Source: Jiella sonneratiae (lineage in GTDB: Bacteria; Pseudomonadota; Alphaproteobacteria; Rhizobiales; Rhizobiaceae). Taken from it: DNA of 64,000 bases. The position numbers and the translations under genes are program-made. The notes under the pieces were generated by a model. It saw only the letters and a program-made list of their open reading frames with translations. It did no database searches and was not told the DNA's origin. The stretch covers positions 1 to 64,000 of the forward strand of contig NZ_JAFMPY010000007.1 of the NCBI RefSeq assembly GCF_017353515.1. Direction: 5' to 3'. Every line of letters begins with the position of its first letter. Within the stretch, counting starts at the first letter, position 1. Below are positions 17,190 to 26,202 of the stretch, piece by piece.

Positions 17190-19604
17190 TCAGCCGACGA
17201 TGCGCGAAAAGTCCGCGACCTTGCCGCAGGCGGCGCGGATGCGCGCGAGCAGCGCCAGCCGGTTGGCGCGCACCGCCTCGTCCTCGGCATTGACCAGCAC
17301 CTTGTCGAAGAAGGCGTCGACCGGCAGGCGGAGTTTTGCGAGCCCGGCCATCGCCTGTTCGTAGTCGGCCTTTTCGAGCGCCTCGGCAAGCTCGGTCTCG
17401 GCCCGCTCGATGGCGGCGGCGAGGCGCTTTTCCTCGGGTTCGGCGAGGAGCGAGGGATCGACGGCCTCGGCGATGGCGGTGTTCTTCTTCTCCTCGGCGG
17501 CGAGAATGTTCGCGGCGCGGCGATGGCCGGCGAGGAGGTTCGCCCCGTCTTCGGTGGCGAGAAACGCCCCCAGCGCCTCGACCCGGCGGGTGACGTCGAG
17601 AAGGTCGTCGTTCTGAGATTGGCGGATCTCCCCCCTTGAGGGGGAGATGGGCGGCAGCCCAGAGGGGGGCGCGCCGGGCGATGTGTCGTCAGAAGTCGGT
17701 GCCGAGGCACCCCCCTCTGCCTTGCCAGGCATCTCCCCCACAAGGGGGGAGATCGCAGCGTCGGCCGTCGCGCCGCCCGACAGAACCGCATCGACAAGAT
17801 CGTGCCTGGCGCCGGAATCGCGCAGCTGCACCTTCAGCCGGTCGTGGAAGAAGGCGAGGAGATCGCCCGCCGGCGTCAGCGAGCCGAGCCCCAGCGTCAG
17901 CCCGTTCTCCAGCAGGATCCTGATCACGCCCAGCGCCGCCCGGCGCAGCGCATAGGGATCCTTCGAGCCAGTCGGCTTCTCGTCGATCGCCCAGAAGCCG
18001 ACAAGCATGTCGAGCTTGTCTGCGAGAGCCACTGAGATTGCCACCGGGTCGGTCGGCACCTGATCGCCGGGGCCGAGCGGCTTGTAATGGTCCTCGATCG
18101 CCGCCTGGACGAAGGGATGCTCGCCCTGCAGCGCGGCGTAGTAGCGGCCCATCAGGCCCTGCAGTTCCGGAAATTCGCCGACCGCCTCGGTTGTGAGGTC
18201 GGCCTTGGCGAGCAGCGCGGCGCGTTTCACGTGGCGCTTCAGCGCCTCGCCCGAGACCTTTTCGCCGCCCAGTTCGGCACCGTCTGGATAGACGGCGGCG
18301 GCGATCGTCTCGGCGAGCGCGGCGATGCGCGCCACCCGCTCGCCTTGCGTGCCGAGTTTCGCATGGAAGGTCACGCCGAGGGCGTCGAGCTTCGCCATGC
18401 GCTGGTCGAGCGGCTTTGCAAGGTTCAGCCCAAGCTTGTCCGCCGAGGGCTTCAGGCCCTGAAGATCCGGCAGGTCGCCCTGGTCGGTCTGCCAGAAGTA
18501 GAGGGCATCCGAGAGCCGCGCCCGCACCACCTTGCCGTTGCCGCGGGCGATCTCGGCGCCGTGGTCGCTGGCGGCGATGTTGGAAACCAGCAGGAAGTCG
18601 TTGGAGAGGGAAGTCCTTGCGCTCGCGCCGATCTGCTCCGCAGACGCCTGCGCGGCGGCGCCCCCACCTTGCGACGGCCGTTCGGCCTTCCCGGCCTGCG
18701 GCCCGCTCTCCGCGCTGCCCTGCGGCCGGGTGACGAAGCACTTCTGGTTGGCCTTGATGGTGAGCTGGATCACCTCCGGCGGGATCGCGAGAAACTCCGC
18801 CTCGAACTGGCCCATCAGCGTCACCGGCCATTCGACGAGGCCGGAGACCTCTTCGAGCAGCCCCTCGTCGGGCACCACTTCGAGGCCCTTGGCGAAGGCG
18901 AGGTTCTCCGCGTCGTGGCGGATGATGTCCTTGCGCCGCTCGGCGTCGAGGACGACGAACGCCTTTTCGAGCCCCGCCGCGTAGTCGTCGAAGCGTCGCA
19001 CCCTGAACGGCTCCGGCGCATGGAAGCGGTGGCCGGCGGTCAGGTTGCCGGCGCGGATGCCGCCGACCTCGAAGTCGACGACGACCGGCTCCTCGGTCTC
19101 CGGCCCGAAGGTGCAGAGGATCGACTGCAAGGGCCGCACCCAGCGCAGCGAACCGGGCTCGGCCGAGGCGGCGCCCCAGCGCATCGCCTTCGGCCAGGGA
19201 AAGTCGCGCAGGATCTTCGGCATCGCCGCGGCGACGATCTCCTCCGCCGGACGGCCGGGCTTCCTGAGGGTCGCGACGTAGAAGTCGCCCTTCTTGGGAT
19301 CGGACTTGACGCCGGCTTCGTCTATCGAGGCGAGCCCCGCGCCGCGCAGAAACCCCTCGATGGCCTTTTGCGGCGCGTCGGTGCGCGGTCCCTTGCGCTC
19401 CTCGACGACGTCGCGCGAGCGCGCATCGACACCGCGCACGTCCAGAGCGAGCCGCCGCGGCGTCCAGTATTCCCGCGCTCCCTCATAGGTGAGGCCGGCC
19501 TCGACGAGGGCGTCGGTGACGAGCTTCTTCAGATCGCCCGCCGCCTTGCGCTGCATGCGCGCGGGGATCTCTTCGGAGCGGAGTTCGAGCAGAAGGTCGG
19601 GCAT
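17190..19604 (-). CDS. glyS: Glycine--tRNA ligase beta subunit with two in-frame insertions
   Basis: An 804-residue protein beginning [17 protein letters not shown], the family N-terminus. It contains [37 protein letters not shown] and [20 protein letters not shown]. With GlyQ it forms the alpha2beta2 enzyme that charges tRNA-Gly. It is about 85-100 residues longer than usual (about 700-720), due to inserts near residues 295-331 and 618-661. The second is a palindromic repeat read in frame. The start at 19604 has GGAG 8 bases upstream. The longer frame to 20057 is rejected because it runs antisense to parD. glyQ is not next to it. Confidence 0.95.
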   Translation of the reverse strand: MPDLLLELRSEEIPARMQRKAAGDLKKLVTDALVEAGLTYEGAREYWTPRRLALDVRGVDARSRDVVEERKGPRTDAPQKAIEGFLRGAGLASIDEAGVKSDPKKGDFYVATLRKPGRPAEEIVAAAMPKILRDFPWPKAMRWGAASAEPGSLRWVRPLQSILCTFGPETEEPVVVDFEVGGIRAGNLTAGHRFHAPEPFRVRRFDDYAAGLEKAFVVLDAERRKDIIRHDAENLAFAKGLEVVPDEGLLEEVSGLVEWPVTLMGQFEAEFLAIPPEVIQLTIKANQKCFVTRPQGSAESGPQAGKAERPSQGGGAAAQASAEQIGASARTSLSNDFLLVSNIAASDHGAEIARGNGKVVRARLSDALYFWQTDQGDLPDLQGLKPSADKLGLNLAKPLDQRMAKLDALGVTFHAKLGTQGERVARIAALAETIAAAVYPDGAELGGEKVSGEALKRHVKRAALLAKADLTTEAVGEFPELQGLMGRYYAALQGEHPFVQAAIEDHYKPLGPGDQVPTDPVAISVALADKLDMLVGFWAIDEKPTGSKDPYALRRAALGVIRILLENGLTLGLGSLTPAGDLLAFFHDRLKVQLRDSGARHDLVDAVLSGGATADAAISPLVGEMPGKAEGGASAPTSDDTSPGAPPSGLPPISPSRGEIRQSQNDDLLDVTRRVEALGAFLATEDGANLLAGHRRAANILAAEEKKNTAIAEAVDPSLLAEPEEKRLAAAIERAETELAEALEKADYEQAMAGLAKLRLPVDAFFDKVLVNAEDEAVRANRLALLARIRAACGKVADFSRIVG
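17624..17753. repeat. Palindromic repeat element inserted in frame in glyS
   Basis: The element is bounded by two hairpins, CTCCCCC-TTGA-GGGGGAG (about 17626-17646) and CTCCCCC-ACAA-GGGGG (about 17732-17752). Between them are GGGCGGCAGCC and CCTCTGCCTTGCC arms. This composition is that of the short palindromic elements that litter intergenic DNA in many Hyphomicrobiales. Here it adds about 44 codons ([15 protein letters not shown] ... [13 protein letters not shown]) without breaking the frame. Confidence 0.85.
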
Positions 19605-19723
19605 CAGTTGGTCTCCACCCGCATGCTTTTCATTCCGTTGCGCTTCCTCGCGCCTGCGGCGCTGCGGGAGCGCGGGCGCGCGGGAATTTCCTCGGAGCGG
19701 AGTTCGAGCAGAAGGTCGGGCAT
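19557..19723 (-). repeat. Partial tandem duplication of the glyS 5' end (copies at 19557-19604 and 19676-19723)
   Basis: The two 48-nt copies sit 119 bp apart and both begin with an ATG followed by the same 16 codons. The last 32 nt (plus strand) are identical. The differences inside the codons (GAA/GAG, GAG/GAA, ATC/ATT) are synonymous. Confidence 0.9.
19604..19723 (-). CDS. 39-residue leader ORF made by the glyS 5' duplication, stop overlaps glyS start
   Basis: The frame starts [16 protein letters not shown], identical to the first 16 residues of GlyS. It continues with a basic tail ([23 protein letters not shown]) and ends at TGA overlapping the glyS ATG as TGATG. Its own ribosome site is weak. 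It may be a non-functional by-product of rearrangement, or it may couple translation to glyS. The tail could be the end of the gene that formerly preceded glyS. It is too short for function prediction. Confidence 0.45.
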   Translation of the reverse strand: MPDLLLELRSEEIPARPRSRSAAGARKRNGMKSMRVETN

Positions 19724-19883
19724 GGCTATTTCTGAAGGTCCAGCAAAACGTGCCGTCTTGCATCACGGCGCCCGGGCGAATGCAAGAGCGGGACAGCCTG
19801 AGGCGGGTGCAAAGCCATTCGAACGATTGTTCTCGCTCTGCTTGCACGGTATCTTCTGAGGGAACCGACGGGGAGCCTTGCCC

Positions 19884-20162
19884 ATGGGCGCCGAGAAGTC
19901 TTTCAACGTCCAGCTTGCCGAAGACGAGGCCCGCTTCGTCGAGGACGAGGTGGCGCTTGGTCGCTTCGGCTCCGTCAGCGAGGTCGTCGCGGAGGCCATT
20001 CGAACGTTCCGGGCGGGCCACGAGCCGACCGACTGGTCGACGGAGGAGCTTCGCCACCTGGCCGAAGAAGGCGACCGAAGCGGCCCGAGCCGATTTGCGT
20101 CAATCGACGAGGTCAAGCAGGAAGCGCGGCGGCGGCTCAACGCAGCCCAGTCCGGTTCCTGA
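19884..20162 (+). CDS. parD: ParD-family antitoxin (ribbon-helix-helix)
   Basis: A 92-residue protein with the N-terminal ribbon-helix-helix pattern of CopG/ParD antitoxins ([34 protein letters not shown]). The C-terminal toxin-binding helix region is [17 protein letters not shown]. The ATG at 19884 was chosen over TTG at 19878 because GGGGAG lies 8-9 bases before it. In ParDE systems the antitoxin binds the ParE gyrase poison and represses the operon. Its toxin partner downstream is frameshifted, so it may be an orphan now. Confidence 0.88.
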   Translation: MGAEKSFNVQLAEDEARFVEDEVALGRFGSVSEVVAEAIRTFRAGHEPTDWSTEELRHLAEEGDRSGPSRFASIDEVKQEARRRLNAAQSGS

Positions 20163-20168
20163 GCTCAC

Positions 20169-20458
20169 GTGGCGAAGATTCATCGATCGGAACGGGCCGA
20201 CGAGGATCTCATCGCAATCTGGCAGTATGTCGCCGCTGATAGCCCGGCAGCCGCTGATTGGGGGTGATCGCCGCAATCGAGCGGCGATGGCGCCAGTTGG
20301 AAAGCCATCCGTGGTCCGGCGCTGCGCGCGACGACGTTCTGCCCGGTCTCAGGCAGATCGTCGCCGGGCGCTATCTCGTTCACCGTATCGATGCGCAGGG
20401 CGACGTTCGGATCGTCCGCATTCTCCACGGCCACCGCAATCTCAGGCAAGATCTCTGA
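20169..20458 (+). pseudogene. parE: ParE/RelE-superfamily toxin, frameshifted
   Basis: From the GTG at 20169 the frame reads AKIHRSERADEDLIAIWQYVAADSPAAAD, then hits TGA at 20265. The rest of the family sequence (VIAAIERRWRQLESHPW, GLRQIVAGRYLVHRID, RIVRILHGHRNLRQDL) continues in another frame from about 20264 to 20458. One base appears to be missing in the run of five Gs near 20260-20264. It begins 6 bp after the parD stop. Either the toxin is inactivated, or the homopolymer was misread during sequencing. Confidence 0.85.
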
Positions 20459-20469
20459 GGCTGAACCCC

Positions 20470-21366
20470 TCAGATCCCGCCGCTGAAGGTGTCACACTGG
20501 TCCATCTTGCCGCTTTCGTAGCCGCGGCGGAACCATTGCTGGCGCTGCGCCGAGGTGCCGTGGGTGAAACTGTCCGGCACCACCACGCCCTGGCTCTTGC
20601 GCTGCAGCGTGTCGTCGCCGATCTGCTGGGCGGCGTTCAGCGCCTCGTTGATGTCGCCGTCCTCGATATAGCCGGCCGCCTGGGTGTCGTGGGCCCAGAT
20701 GCCGGCATAGCAGTCGGCCTGCAGTTCGGTGCGCACGGAAATCGCGTTGGCCTCACCCTCCGGGGCGCTCTGCTGCAGCTGCTGGCTCTTCTGCAGCGTG
20801 CCGGTGAGGTTCTGCACGTGATGGCCGACCTCGTGGGCGATCACATAGGCCTGGGCGAAATCGCCCGGCGCCCCGAGCTGGCTCTTCAGCTGCCGGAAGA
20901 ACGACAGGTCGAGATAGAGCTTCCGGTCGTTCGGGCAGTAGAACGGCCCGGTCGCCGAGCCGGCGATGCCGCAGGCGGACTGGACCCGGTCGTCGAACAG
21001 GACGAGGGTCGGCTTGGGATAGGTCTCGCCCGCCGCCTGGAAGCGTTTGCCCCAGACGTCCTCGGTGTCGGCGAGAACGGTCGCGACGAAGTCGTCGGTC
21101 GTGTCGGCCGTGCCCGAAACGCCCGGTCCCTGCTGCTGGCTGGTCTGGTAGTTGCCGCCGCCTGTGTCCATGCCGCCGAGAAGCGCCAGCGGATTGATGC
21201 CGAAGACCAGCCAGAGGACGAGCGCCACGACGATGATGCCGATGCCGCCGCCGCCGGCGCGCACCGGAATGCGCATTCCCCCGCCGCCGCCTCCGAGACC
21301 GCCGCCGAAGCCGCCGCCGCGCCGATCCTCGATGTTGTCAGACTGCCGTCGCCCTTGCCAACGCAT
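20470..21366 (-). CDS. YpfJ/KPN_02809-family neutral zinc metallopeptidase
   Basis: A 298-residue protein. The N-terminus ([17 protein letters not shown]) is followed by a glycine-rich linker and a membrane helix at about residues 41-60. The zinc motif is HEVGH (178-182), with the third ligand probably in [15 protein letters not shown]. The conserved tail [25 protein letters not shown] is also present. It should be an inner-membrane-anchored protease with a periplasmic domain; its substrate is unknown. The start at 21366 was chosen by the conserved N-terminus; the frame extends further up without support. Confidence 0.92.
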   Translation of the reverse strand: MRWQGRRQSDNIEDRRGGGFGGGLGGGGGGMRIPVRAGGGGIGIIVVALVLWLVFGINPLALLGGMDTGGGNYQTSQQQGPGVSGTADTTDDFVATVLADTEDVWGKRFQAAGETYPKPTLVLFDDRVQSACGIAGSATGPFYCPNDRKLYLDLSFFRQLKSQLGAPGDFAQAYVIAHEVGHHVQNLTGTLQKSQQLQQSAPEGEANAISVRTELQADCYAGIWAHDTQAAGYIEDGDINEALNAAQQIGDDTLQRKSQGVVVPDSFTHGTSAQRQQWFRRGYESGKMDQCDTFSGGI

Positions 21367-21593
21367 GCGATATGATCTCCGTCTGTCGCCGGCACGCCGT
21401 CCAGGGCCGCGGCGAAACTGTTCCTTCCGGCGCGGAAATAGCGCGGGCCGGGGCCGCAGCGAGATCCCTCGCCGGCAAACGACGCAGGCCGCCGGCGCCG
21501 GGGGGCGGCCTTTCCTTGCGGCCGCCGCCACCTATCTCGCCGGGCACCGCGGCCGGGCCCTGCCGGCGCACAGTCCCACCGGCCGGACCGCCC

Positions 21594-22538
21594 ATGCTCA
21601 TGCGAAACGACGCGCCGCCGATCCTTTCCGTCTCGAACGTCTCCAAGACCTACGAGGGCGGCTTCGCGGCGCTGAAATCCATCGACCTCGAAATCGCCCG
21701 CGGCGAGATTTTCGCGCTGCTCGGGCCGAACGGCGCCGGCAAGACGACGCTGATCTCGATCATCTGCGGCATCGTCAATCTGTCCGCGGGAAGCGTCACG
21801 GTCGACGGCCACGACATCGGCCGGGACTACCGCGCCGCCCGGGCGAAGATCGGCCTCGTGCCGCAGGAACTGACCACCGACGCCTTCGAGAGCGTCTGGG
21901 ACACGGTCTCCTTCTCGCGCGGCCTGTTCGGCAAGGCGAAGGATCCCGCCCATGTCGAGAAGGTGCTGCGCGACCTCTCGCTTTGGGAAAAGCGCGACAA
22001 CAAGATCATGACGCTGTCCGGCGGCATGAAGCGCCGCGTCCTGATCGCCAAGGCGCTGTCGCACGAGCCGGAACTTCTGTTCCTCGACGAGCCGACGGCG
22101 GGCGTCGACGTCGCGCTGCGGCGCGAGATGTGGGAGGTGGTGCGCAAGCTGAGGGAGAGCGGCGTCACCATCATCCTCACCACCCACTACATCGAGGAGG
22201 CGGAGATGATGGCCGATCGCATCGGCGTCATCTCGCGGGGCGCGCTGATCCTCGTCGAGGAAAAGGCCGAGCTGATGCGAAAGCTCGGCCACAAGGAGCT
22301 GACGCTGCATCTGATGGACCCGATCGGCGCGGTGCCGGCGGGCTTTTCGGACTACGAGCTGACGCTCTCTACGGACGGATCGAGCCTCACCTATTCCTAC
22401 GACACCAATGCCGAACGGACCGGGATCGCCAGCCTGATGCGACGCCTTGCGGAGGAGGGCATCCGCTTCCGCGACGTCTCCACCAAGCAGTCGACGCTGG
22501 AGGAGATCTTCGTCAATCTCGTCGAGGAGCGGGCATGA
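21594..22538 (+). CDS. ABC-2 type exporter, ATP-binding protein
   Basis: A 314-residue ATPase with Walker [10 protein letters not shown] (residues 44-52), a signature region LSGGMKRRV and Walker [15 protein letters not shown]-loop and switch histidine follow in [17 protein letters not shown]. The C-terminal 80 residues match the YadG/NodI-like exporters. It overlaps the permease start by 4 bp (ATGA). Together they form an efflux pump or a polymer/lipid exporter; the substrate is unknown. The start may be either 21594 or the ATG at 21600. Confidence 0.9.
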   Translation: MLMRNDAPPILSVSNVSKTYEGGFAALKSIDLEIARGEIFALLGPNGAGKTTLISIICGIVNLSAGSVTVDGHDIGRDYRAARAKIGLVPQELTTDAFESVWDTVSFSRGLFGKAKDPAHVEKVLRDLSLWEKRDNKIMTLSGGMKRRVLIAKALSHEPELLFLDEPTAGVDVALRREMWEVVRKLRESGVTIILTTHYIEEAEMMADRIGVISRGALILVEEKAELMRKLGHKELTLHLMDPIGAVPAGFSDYELTLSTDGSSLTYSYDTNAERTGIASLMRRLAEEGIRFRDVSTKQSTLEEIFVNLVEERA

Positions 22539-23296
22539 ACATCAACGCCGTCGCCGCCATCTACCGCTTCGAGATGGCCCGCGCCTTCCGCACGCTGATG
22601 CAGAGCATCGTCTCGCCGGTGATCTCGACCTCGCTCTATTTCGTGGTGTTCGGCGCGGCGATCGGCTCGCGCATCCAGGAGGTCGACGGCGTCTCCTACG
22701 GCGCCTTCATCGTGCCGGGCCTGATCATGCTGTCGCTCCTGCAGCAGAGCATCTCCAACGCCGCCTTCGGCATCTATTTCCCGAAGTTCACCGGCACGAT
22801 CTACGAGATCCTCTCGGCGCCGATCTCGCCGCTGGAGATCGTCCTCGGCTATGTCGGGGCGGCGGCGACGAAGTCGATCGCGCTCGGGCTGATCATCCTC
22901 GCCACCGCCTCGCTGTTCGTCGATCTCAGCGTCGAGCATCCGGTGTGGATGCTGGTCTTCCTCGTCCTGACCGCCGTCACCTTCGCGATGTTCGGATTCA
23001 TCATCGGCATCTGGGCCGACGGCTTCGAGAAGCTGCAGATCGTGCCGCTGCTGATCGTCACGCCGCTCGCCTTTCTCGGCGGCAGCTTCTATTCGATCTC
23101 GATGCTGCCGGCCTTCTGGCAGGACGTCAGCCTGATCAACCCGGTGGTCTATCTGATCAGCGGCTTCCGCTGGGCCTTCTACGGCACCTCGGACGTCTCG
23201 ATCGCCGTCAGCCTCGCCATGACGCTGGTGTTTCTGGCGGCGACGCTCGGCGCCGTGACCTATATCTTCAGAACCGGCTGGCGGCTGAAGAGCTGA
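22535..23296 (+). CDS. ABC-2 type exporter, permease
   Basis: A 253-residue membrane protein with six predicted helices. It has the ABC-2 pattern: [19 protein letters not shown] at the first helix, a cytoplasmic [18 protein letters not shown] region, and [15 protein letters not shown] near the last loop. It resembles YadH-type permeases. The start codon overlaps the ATPase stop, so the two proteins should be translationally coupled. Confidence 0.9.
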   Translation: MNINAVAAIYRFEMARAFRTLMQSIVSPVISTSLYFVVFGAAIGSRIQEVDGVSYGAFIVPGLIMLSLLQQSISNAAFGIYFPKFTGTIYEILSAPISPLEIVLGYVGAAATKSIALGLIILATASLFVDLSVEHPVWMLVFLVLTAVTFAMFGFIIGIWADGFEKLQIVPLLIVTPLAFLGGSFYSISMLPAFWQDVSLINPVVYLISGFRWAFYGTSDVSIAVSLAMTLVFLAATLGAVTYIFRTGWRLKS

Positions 23297-23390
23297 ACCG
23301 CCCGCGCGGCGCAAGATTTCATTCCCCGAGGCCGCAGGGCCGGAGGGCAGGACTGCAGGAAGAGGCCGGCAACGGCCGAGGAGACGGATC

Positions 23391-24818
23391 ATGGCGAACG
23401 GCACCGCGGATATCGGGGTCATTGGAATGGGCGTGATGGGCGCCAATCTCGCGCTCAACATGGCCGAGAAGGGCTTCAAGGTCGCGGTCCAGAACCGCAC
23501 GCCGGACAAGGCCTTCGCAGTGCGCGACGACAATCCCGAGCTTGCCGCCAACGTCCTGCCGGCCGAGACGCTGGAGGACTTCGTCAAGAGCCTGAAAAGC
23601 CCGCGCGTGGCGGTGTTCATGGTGCCGGCGGGCAAGCCGGTGGACGACGAGATGGCCAAGCTGATCCCCCTCCTCGAAGCAGGCGACCTGATGGTCGATG
23701 CCGGCAACGCCGATTTCAACGACACCGTCCGGCGCACCAAGGAGGTCGAGGGAACCGGGATCAAGTTCACCGGCATGGGCGTTTCCGGCGGCGAGCTCGG
23801 CGCCCGGCACGGGCCGTCGATGATGGTCGGCGGGGCCAGGGACACCTATCCGCTGCTCGAGCCGGTGCTGACGAAGATCGCCGCCAAGTACAAGGACCAG
23901 CCCTGCGTCGCCTGGCTGGGACCGGACGGGGCCGGCCACTTCGTCAAGACCATCCACAACGGCATCGAATATGCCGACATGCAGATGATCGCCGAGATCT
24001 ACGGCATCATGCGCGACGGGCTGAAGCTTGAGCCGGCGAAGATGGCCGAGGTCTTCCGCGACTGGAACACCCGCGAGCTTTCCTCCTATCTGATCGAGAT
24101 CACCGCGGTGAATCTCGACGAGAAGGATTTAGAGACCGACAGGCCGATGGTCGACCTCATCGTCGACGAGGCGGGCCAGAAGGGCACCGGCCGCTGGGCG
24201 GTGATCGAGGCGCAGAAGCTCGGCGTCGGCGCGACGACGCTCGAGGCGGCGGTCGCCGCACGCGGGCTCTCCTCGCGCCGCGACGAACGGGGCGAGGCGG
24301 CAAAGCTCTACAGCGGCGTCGAGACCGCGCCGGCGCAGTTCTTCGCCGACGAGGCGGGGTTTTCCGAGCTCGAATCGGCCCTCGTGACGGCGAAGATCAT
24401 CGCCTATGCCCAAGGCTACGCCGCGATGGCTTCCGCCTCGGACGAATTCGGCTGGAACCTGCCGCTCGGCACCATCGCCGAGATCTGGCGCGCCGGCTGC
24501 ATCATCCGCTCGCATTTCCTCGACGACATCGCCAAGGCCTACGACAAGGGCCAGCGGGTGGTGAACATCCTGCAGTCGCCGGACTTCGTCGGCCGCGTCG
24601 CCAAGGGCCAGGCGGCGCTGCGCCGGGTCGTCGCCAAGGCCTCGCTCGGCGGTATCCCGGTGCCGGCGCTGTCGGCGGCGCTCGCCTATTTCGACGACTA
24701 TCGCCGCGAGCGGGGCACCGCCAATCTCATCCAGGCCCAGCGCGACCTCTTCGGCGCCCACACCTTCCGCCGCTTCGACAGGGATGGGGCGGTGCATCAC
24801 CACTGGCCTGCGGTGTGA
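23391..24818 (+). CDS. gnd: 6-phosphogluconate dehydrogenase, NADP-dependent, decarboxylating
   Basis: A 475-residue enzyme of the long (homodimeric) class. The NADP fold starts with GVIGMGVMGANLALNMAEKG. The substrate site carries GVSGGELGARHGPSMM and the catalytic Lys/Asn segment KTIHNGIEYADMQMI. The C-terminal region contains RDLFGAHTFRR. It converts 6-phosphogluconate to ribulose 5-phosphate, making NADPH. The canonical GVSGGEEGARYGPS motif is slightly altered (EL for EE, H for Y). The gene stands alone, preceded by GAGGAG-like sequence. Confidence 0.96.
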   Translation: MANGTADIGVIGMGVMGANLALNMAEKGFKVAVQNRTPDKAFAVRDDNPELAANVLPAETLEDFVKSLKSPRVAVFMVPAGKPVDDEMAKLIPLLEAGDLMVDAGNADFNDTVRRTKEVEGTGIKFTGMGVSGGELGARHGPSMMVGGARDTYPLLEPVLTKIAAKYKDQPCVAWLGPDGAGHFVKTIHNGIEYADMQMIAEIYGIMRDGLKLEPAKMAEVFRDWNTRELSSYLIEITAVNLDEKDLETDRPMVDLIVDEAGQKGTGRWAVIEAQKLGVGATTLEAAVAARGLSSRRDERGEAAKLYSGVETAPAQFFADEAGFSELESALVTAKIIAYAQGYAAMASASDEFGWNLPLGTIAEIWRAGCIIRSHFLDDIAKAYDKGQRVVNILQSPDFVGRVAKGQAALRRVVAKASLGGIPVPALSAALAYFDDYRRERGTANLIQAQRDLFGAHTFRRFDRDGAVHHHWPAV

Positions 24819-24854
24819 GGGCGGCCGCGCACCATTCCCTCCCCATTCCCTTGC

Positions 24855-25001
24855 CCTTCGAGGCTCGCTCCGCTCGCACCTCAGGATGAGGGAATGGGGC
24901 GAGCCGGCTGCGCATCGTCATGGCTTCGAGGGGAGCAGGGCGTTCGCCTGCCCCTCATCCTGAGGTGCCCGGTTCGTCGCAGACGGGCCGGGCCTCGAAG
25001 G
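24855..25001. repeat. Pair of inverted rhizobial-type repeats between gnd and the ABC permease
   Basis: Copy 1 (24855-24891) begins CCTTCGAGG and ends CACCTCAGGATGAGG. Copy 2 (24953-25001) is the same pattern in reverse complement, with a different centre. An outer pair CCCATTCCC/GGGAATGGG also flanks copy 1. The element lies between convergent genes and may act as a bidirectional terminator. Confidence 0.75.
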
Positions 25002-25022
25002 GCGAGGGGCATCGCGCGGCCC

Positions 25023-26180
25023 TCAGTGCTGATACGGGTCCACCGCGTCGCGCAGACCGTCGCCGACGAAGGAAAACGCCAGCACCACCAGCACCACCGG
25101 CAGCATCGGCAGGAGCAGCCAGGGATAGAGCGCCACCGCCTCGATGTTCTGGGCTTCCGACAGAAGCACGCCCCAGGAGGTGATCGGCGGGCGCAGGCCA
25201 AGGCCGAGGAAGGAGAGGGCGGTCTCGGCGAGGATCATCGTCGGGATCGACAGCGAGGCCGAGGCGATCAGGTGGCTCATGAAGTTCGGCAGGAGATGCC
25301 GGAAGATGATCCGCCGCGGGCTCGCCCCGAGCATTTCGGCGGCGACGACGAAATCCTCCTCCCTGAGCGCGAAGAGCTTGGAGCGCACGGCCCGGGCGAG
25401 ACCCGGCCAGTCGAGCAGCGCGAGGATCAGCGTGATGCCGAAATAAACGAGCAGCGGGCTCCAGGTGAGAGGCAGCGCCGCCGACAGGGCAAGCCACAGC
25501 GGCAGCTCCGGCAGCGAGCGCAGGATTTCCGTCACGCGCTGCACCGTCGCGTCCACCCAGCCGCCGAAATAGCCGGCGAGGCCGCCGATGCTGATGCCGA
25601 GGATGAAGGACAGCGTCACCCCGACGAGGCCGATGGTCAGCGAAATGCGGGCGCCGTAGATCATGCGCGAGAGCATGTCGCGGCCGAGCCGGTCGGTGCC
25701 GAGAAGAAACAGCGTGCCGCCTTCCGGCGGGCAGACGAGATGGGTGTCGGCCTCGATCAGCCCCCACATCCGGTAGCGTTCGCCGTGGCAGAAGAAGCGG
25801 ATCGGCAGCGGCTGCGCGCGGTCGGGCTCGTAGGTCCGGCGCAGCGTCTCCATGTCGAGCGAATAATCGAGCGGGTAGACGAAGGGGCCGACGAAGCGGC
25901 CCTCGTGGAAGAGATGCACGGCCTGTGGCGGGGCGAAGATGAAGTCGGTGTGGCGGGAGTTCAGCTCGTAGGGCGCGAGGAACTCGACGACGAGGATCGA
26001 GGCGTAGCTGACGACGAGGAAGAGGAGGCTGACGACGGCCAGACGGTGGCGCAGGAAGCGCCACCAGATCAGCCGCGCCTGCGAGGCCCGCGCGTAGCGT
26101 TCCGAGACGACCGAGCCGGCGGCGACCGTCGCCTCGGCGTCGAAGGGCTCGGTCGAGATGAAATGCGGGATCTGGCTCAT
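25023..26180 (-). CDS. Peptide-type ABC transporter permease (second permease, DppC/YejE-like)
   Basis: A 385-residue membrane protein. The N-terminal helix follows WWRFLRHRLAVVSLLFLV. A periplasmic insert of about 120 residues precedes the transport core, GTDRLGRDMLSRMIYGARISL. The EAA loop is ALREEDFVVAAEMLGASPRRIIFRHLLPN. The long periplasmic insert is typical of YejE-like proteins. The ATG at 26180 was chosen; the frame extends to a GTG at 26213 inside the upstream gene. It is the last gene of the operon. Confidence 0.9.
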   Translation of the reverse strand: MSQIPHFISTEPFDAEATVAAGSVVSERYARASQARLIWWRFLRHRLAVVSLLFLVVSYASILVVEFLAPYELNSRHTDFIFAPPQAVHLFHEGRFVGPFVYPLDYSLDMETLRRTYEPDRAQPLPIRFFCHGERYRMWGLIEADTHLVCPPEGGTLFLLGTDRLGRDMLSRMIYGARISLTIGLVGVTLSFILGISIGGLAGYFGGWVDATVQRVTEILRSLPELPLWLALSAALPLTWSPLLVYFGITLILALLDWPGLARAVRSKLFALREEDFVVAAEMLGASPRRIIFRHLLPNFMSHLIASASLSIPTMILAETALSFLGLGLRPPITSWGVLLSEAQNIEAVALYPWLLLPMLPVVLVVLAFSFVGDGLRDAVDPYQH

Positions 26181-26202
26181 CGGCGTCTCGTCGTCCTGCC
26201 CC

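Noticed and set aside
14183-17293. Very long plus-strand reading frame (about 1036 codons)
   Set aside because: It is antisense to sua5 and the GH25 gene, has Arg/Gly/Ala-rich composition of a GC-rich shadow frame, and no family motif.
18087-19859. Plus-strand frame of 590 codons
   Set aside because: It is the complement of glyS, which has strong homology on the other strand.
19605-20057. N-terminal extension of glyS to the far upstream start (955 codons total)
   Set aside because: It would run antisense through parD and past two copies of the true [16 protein letters not shown] start; GlyS begins at 19604.
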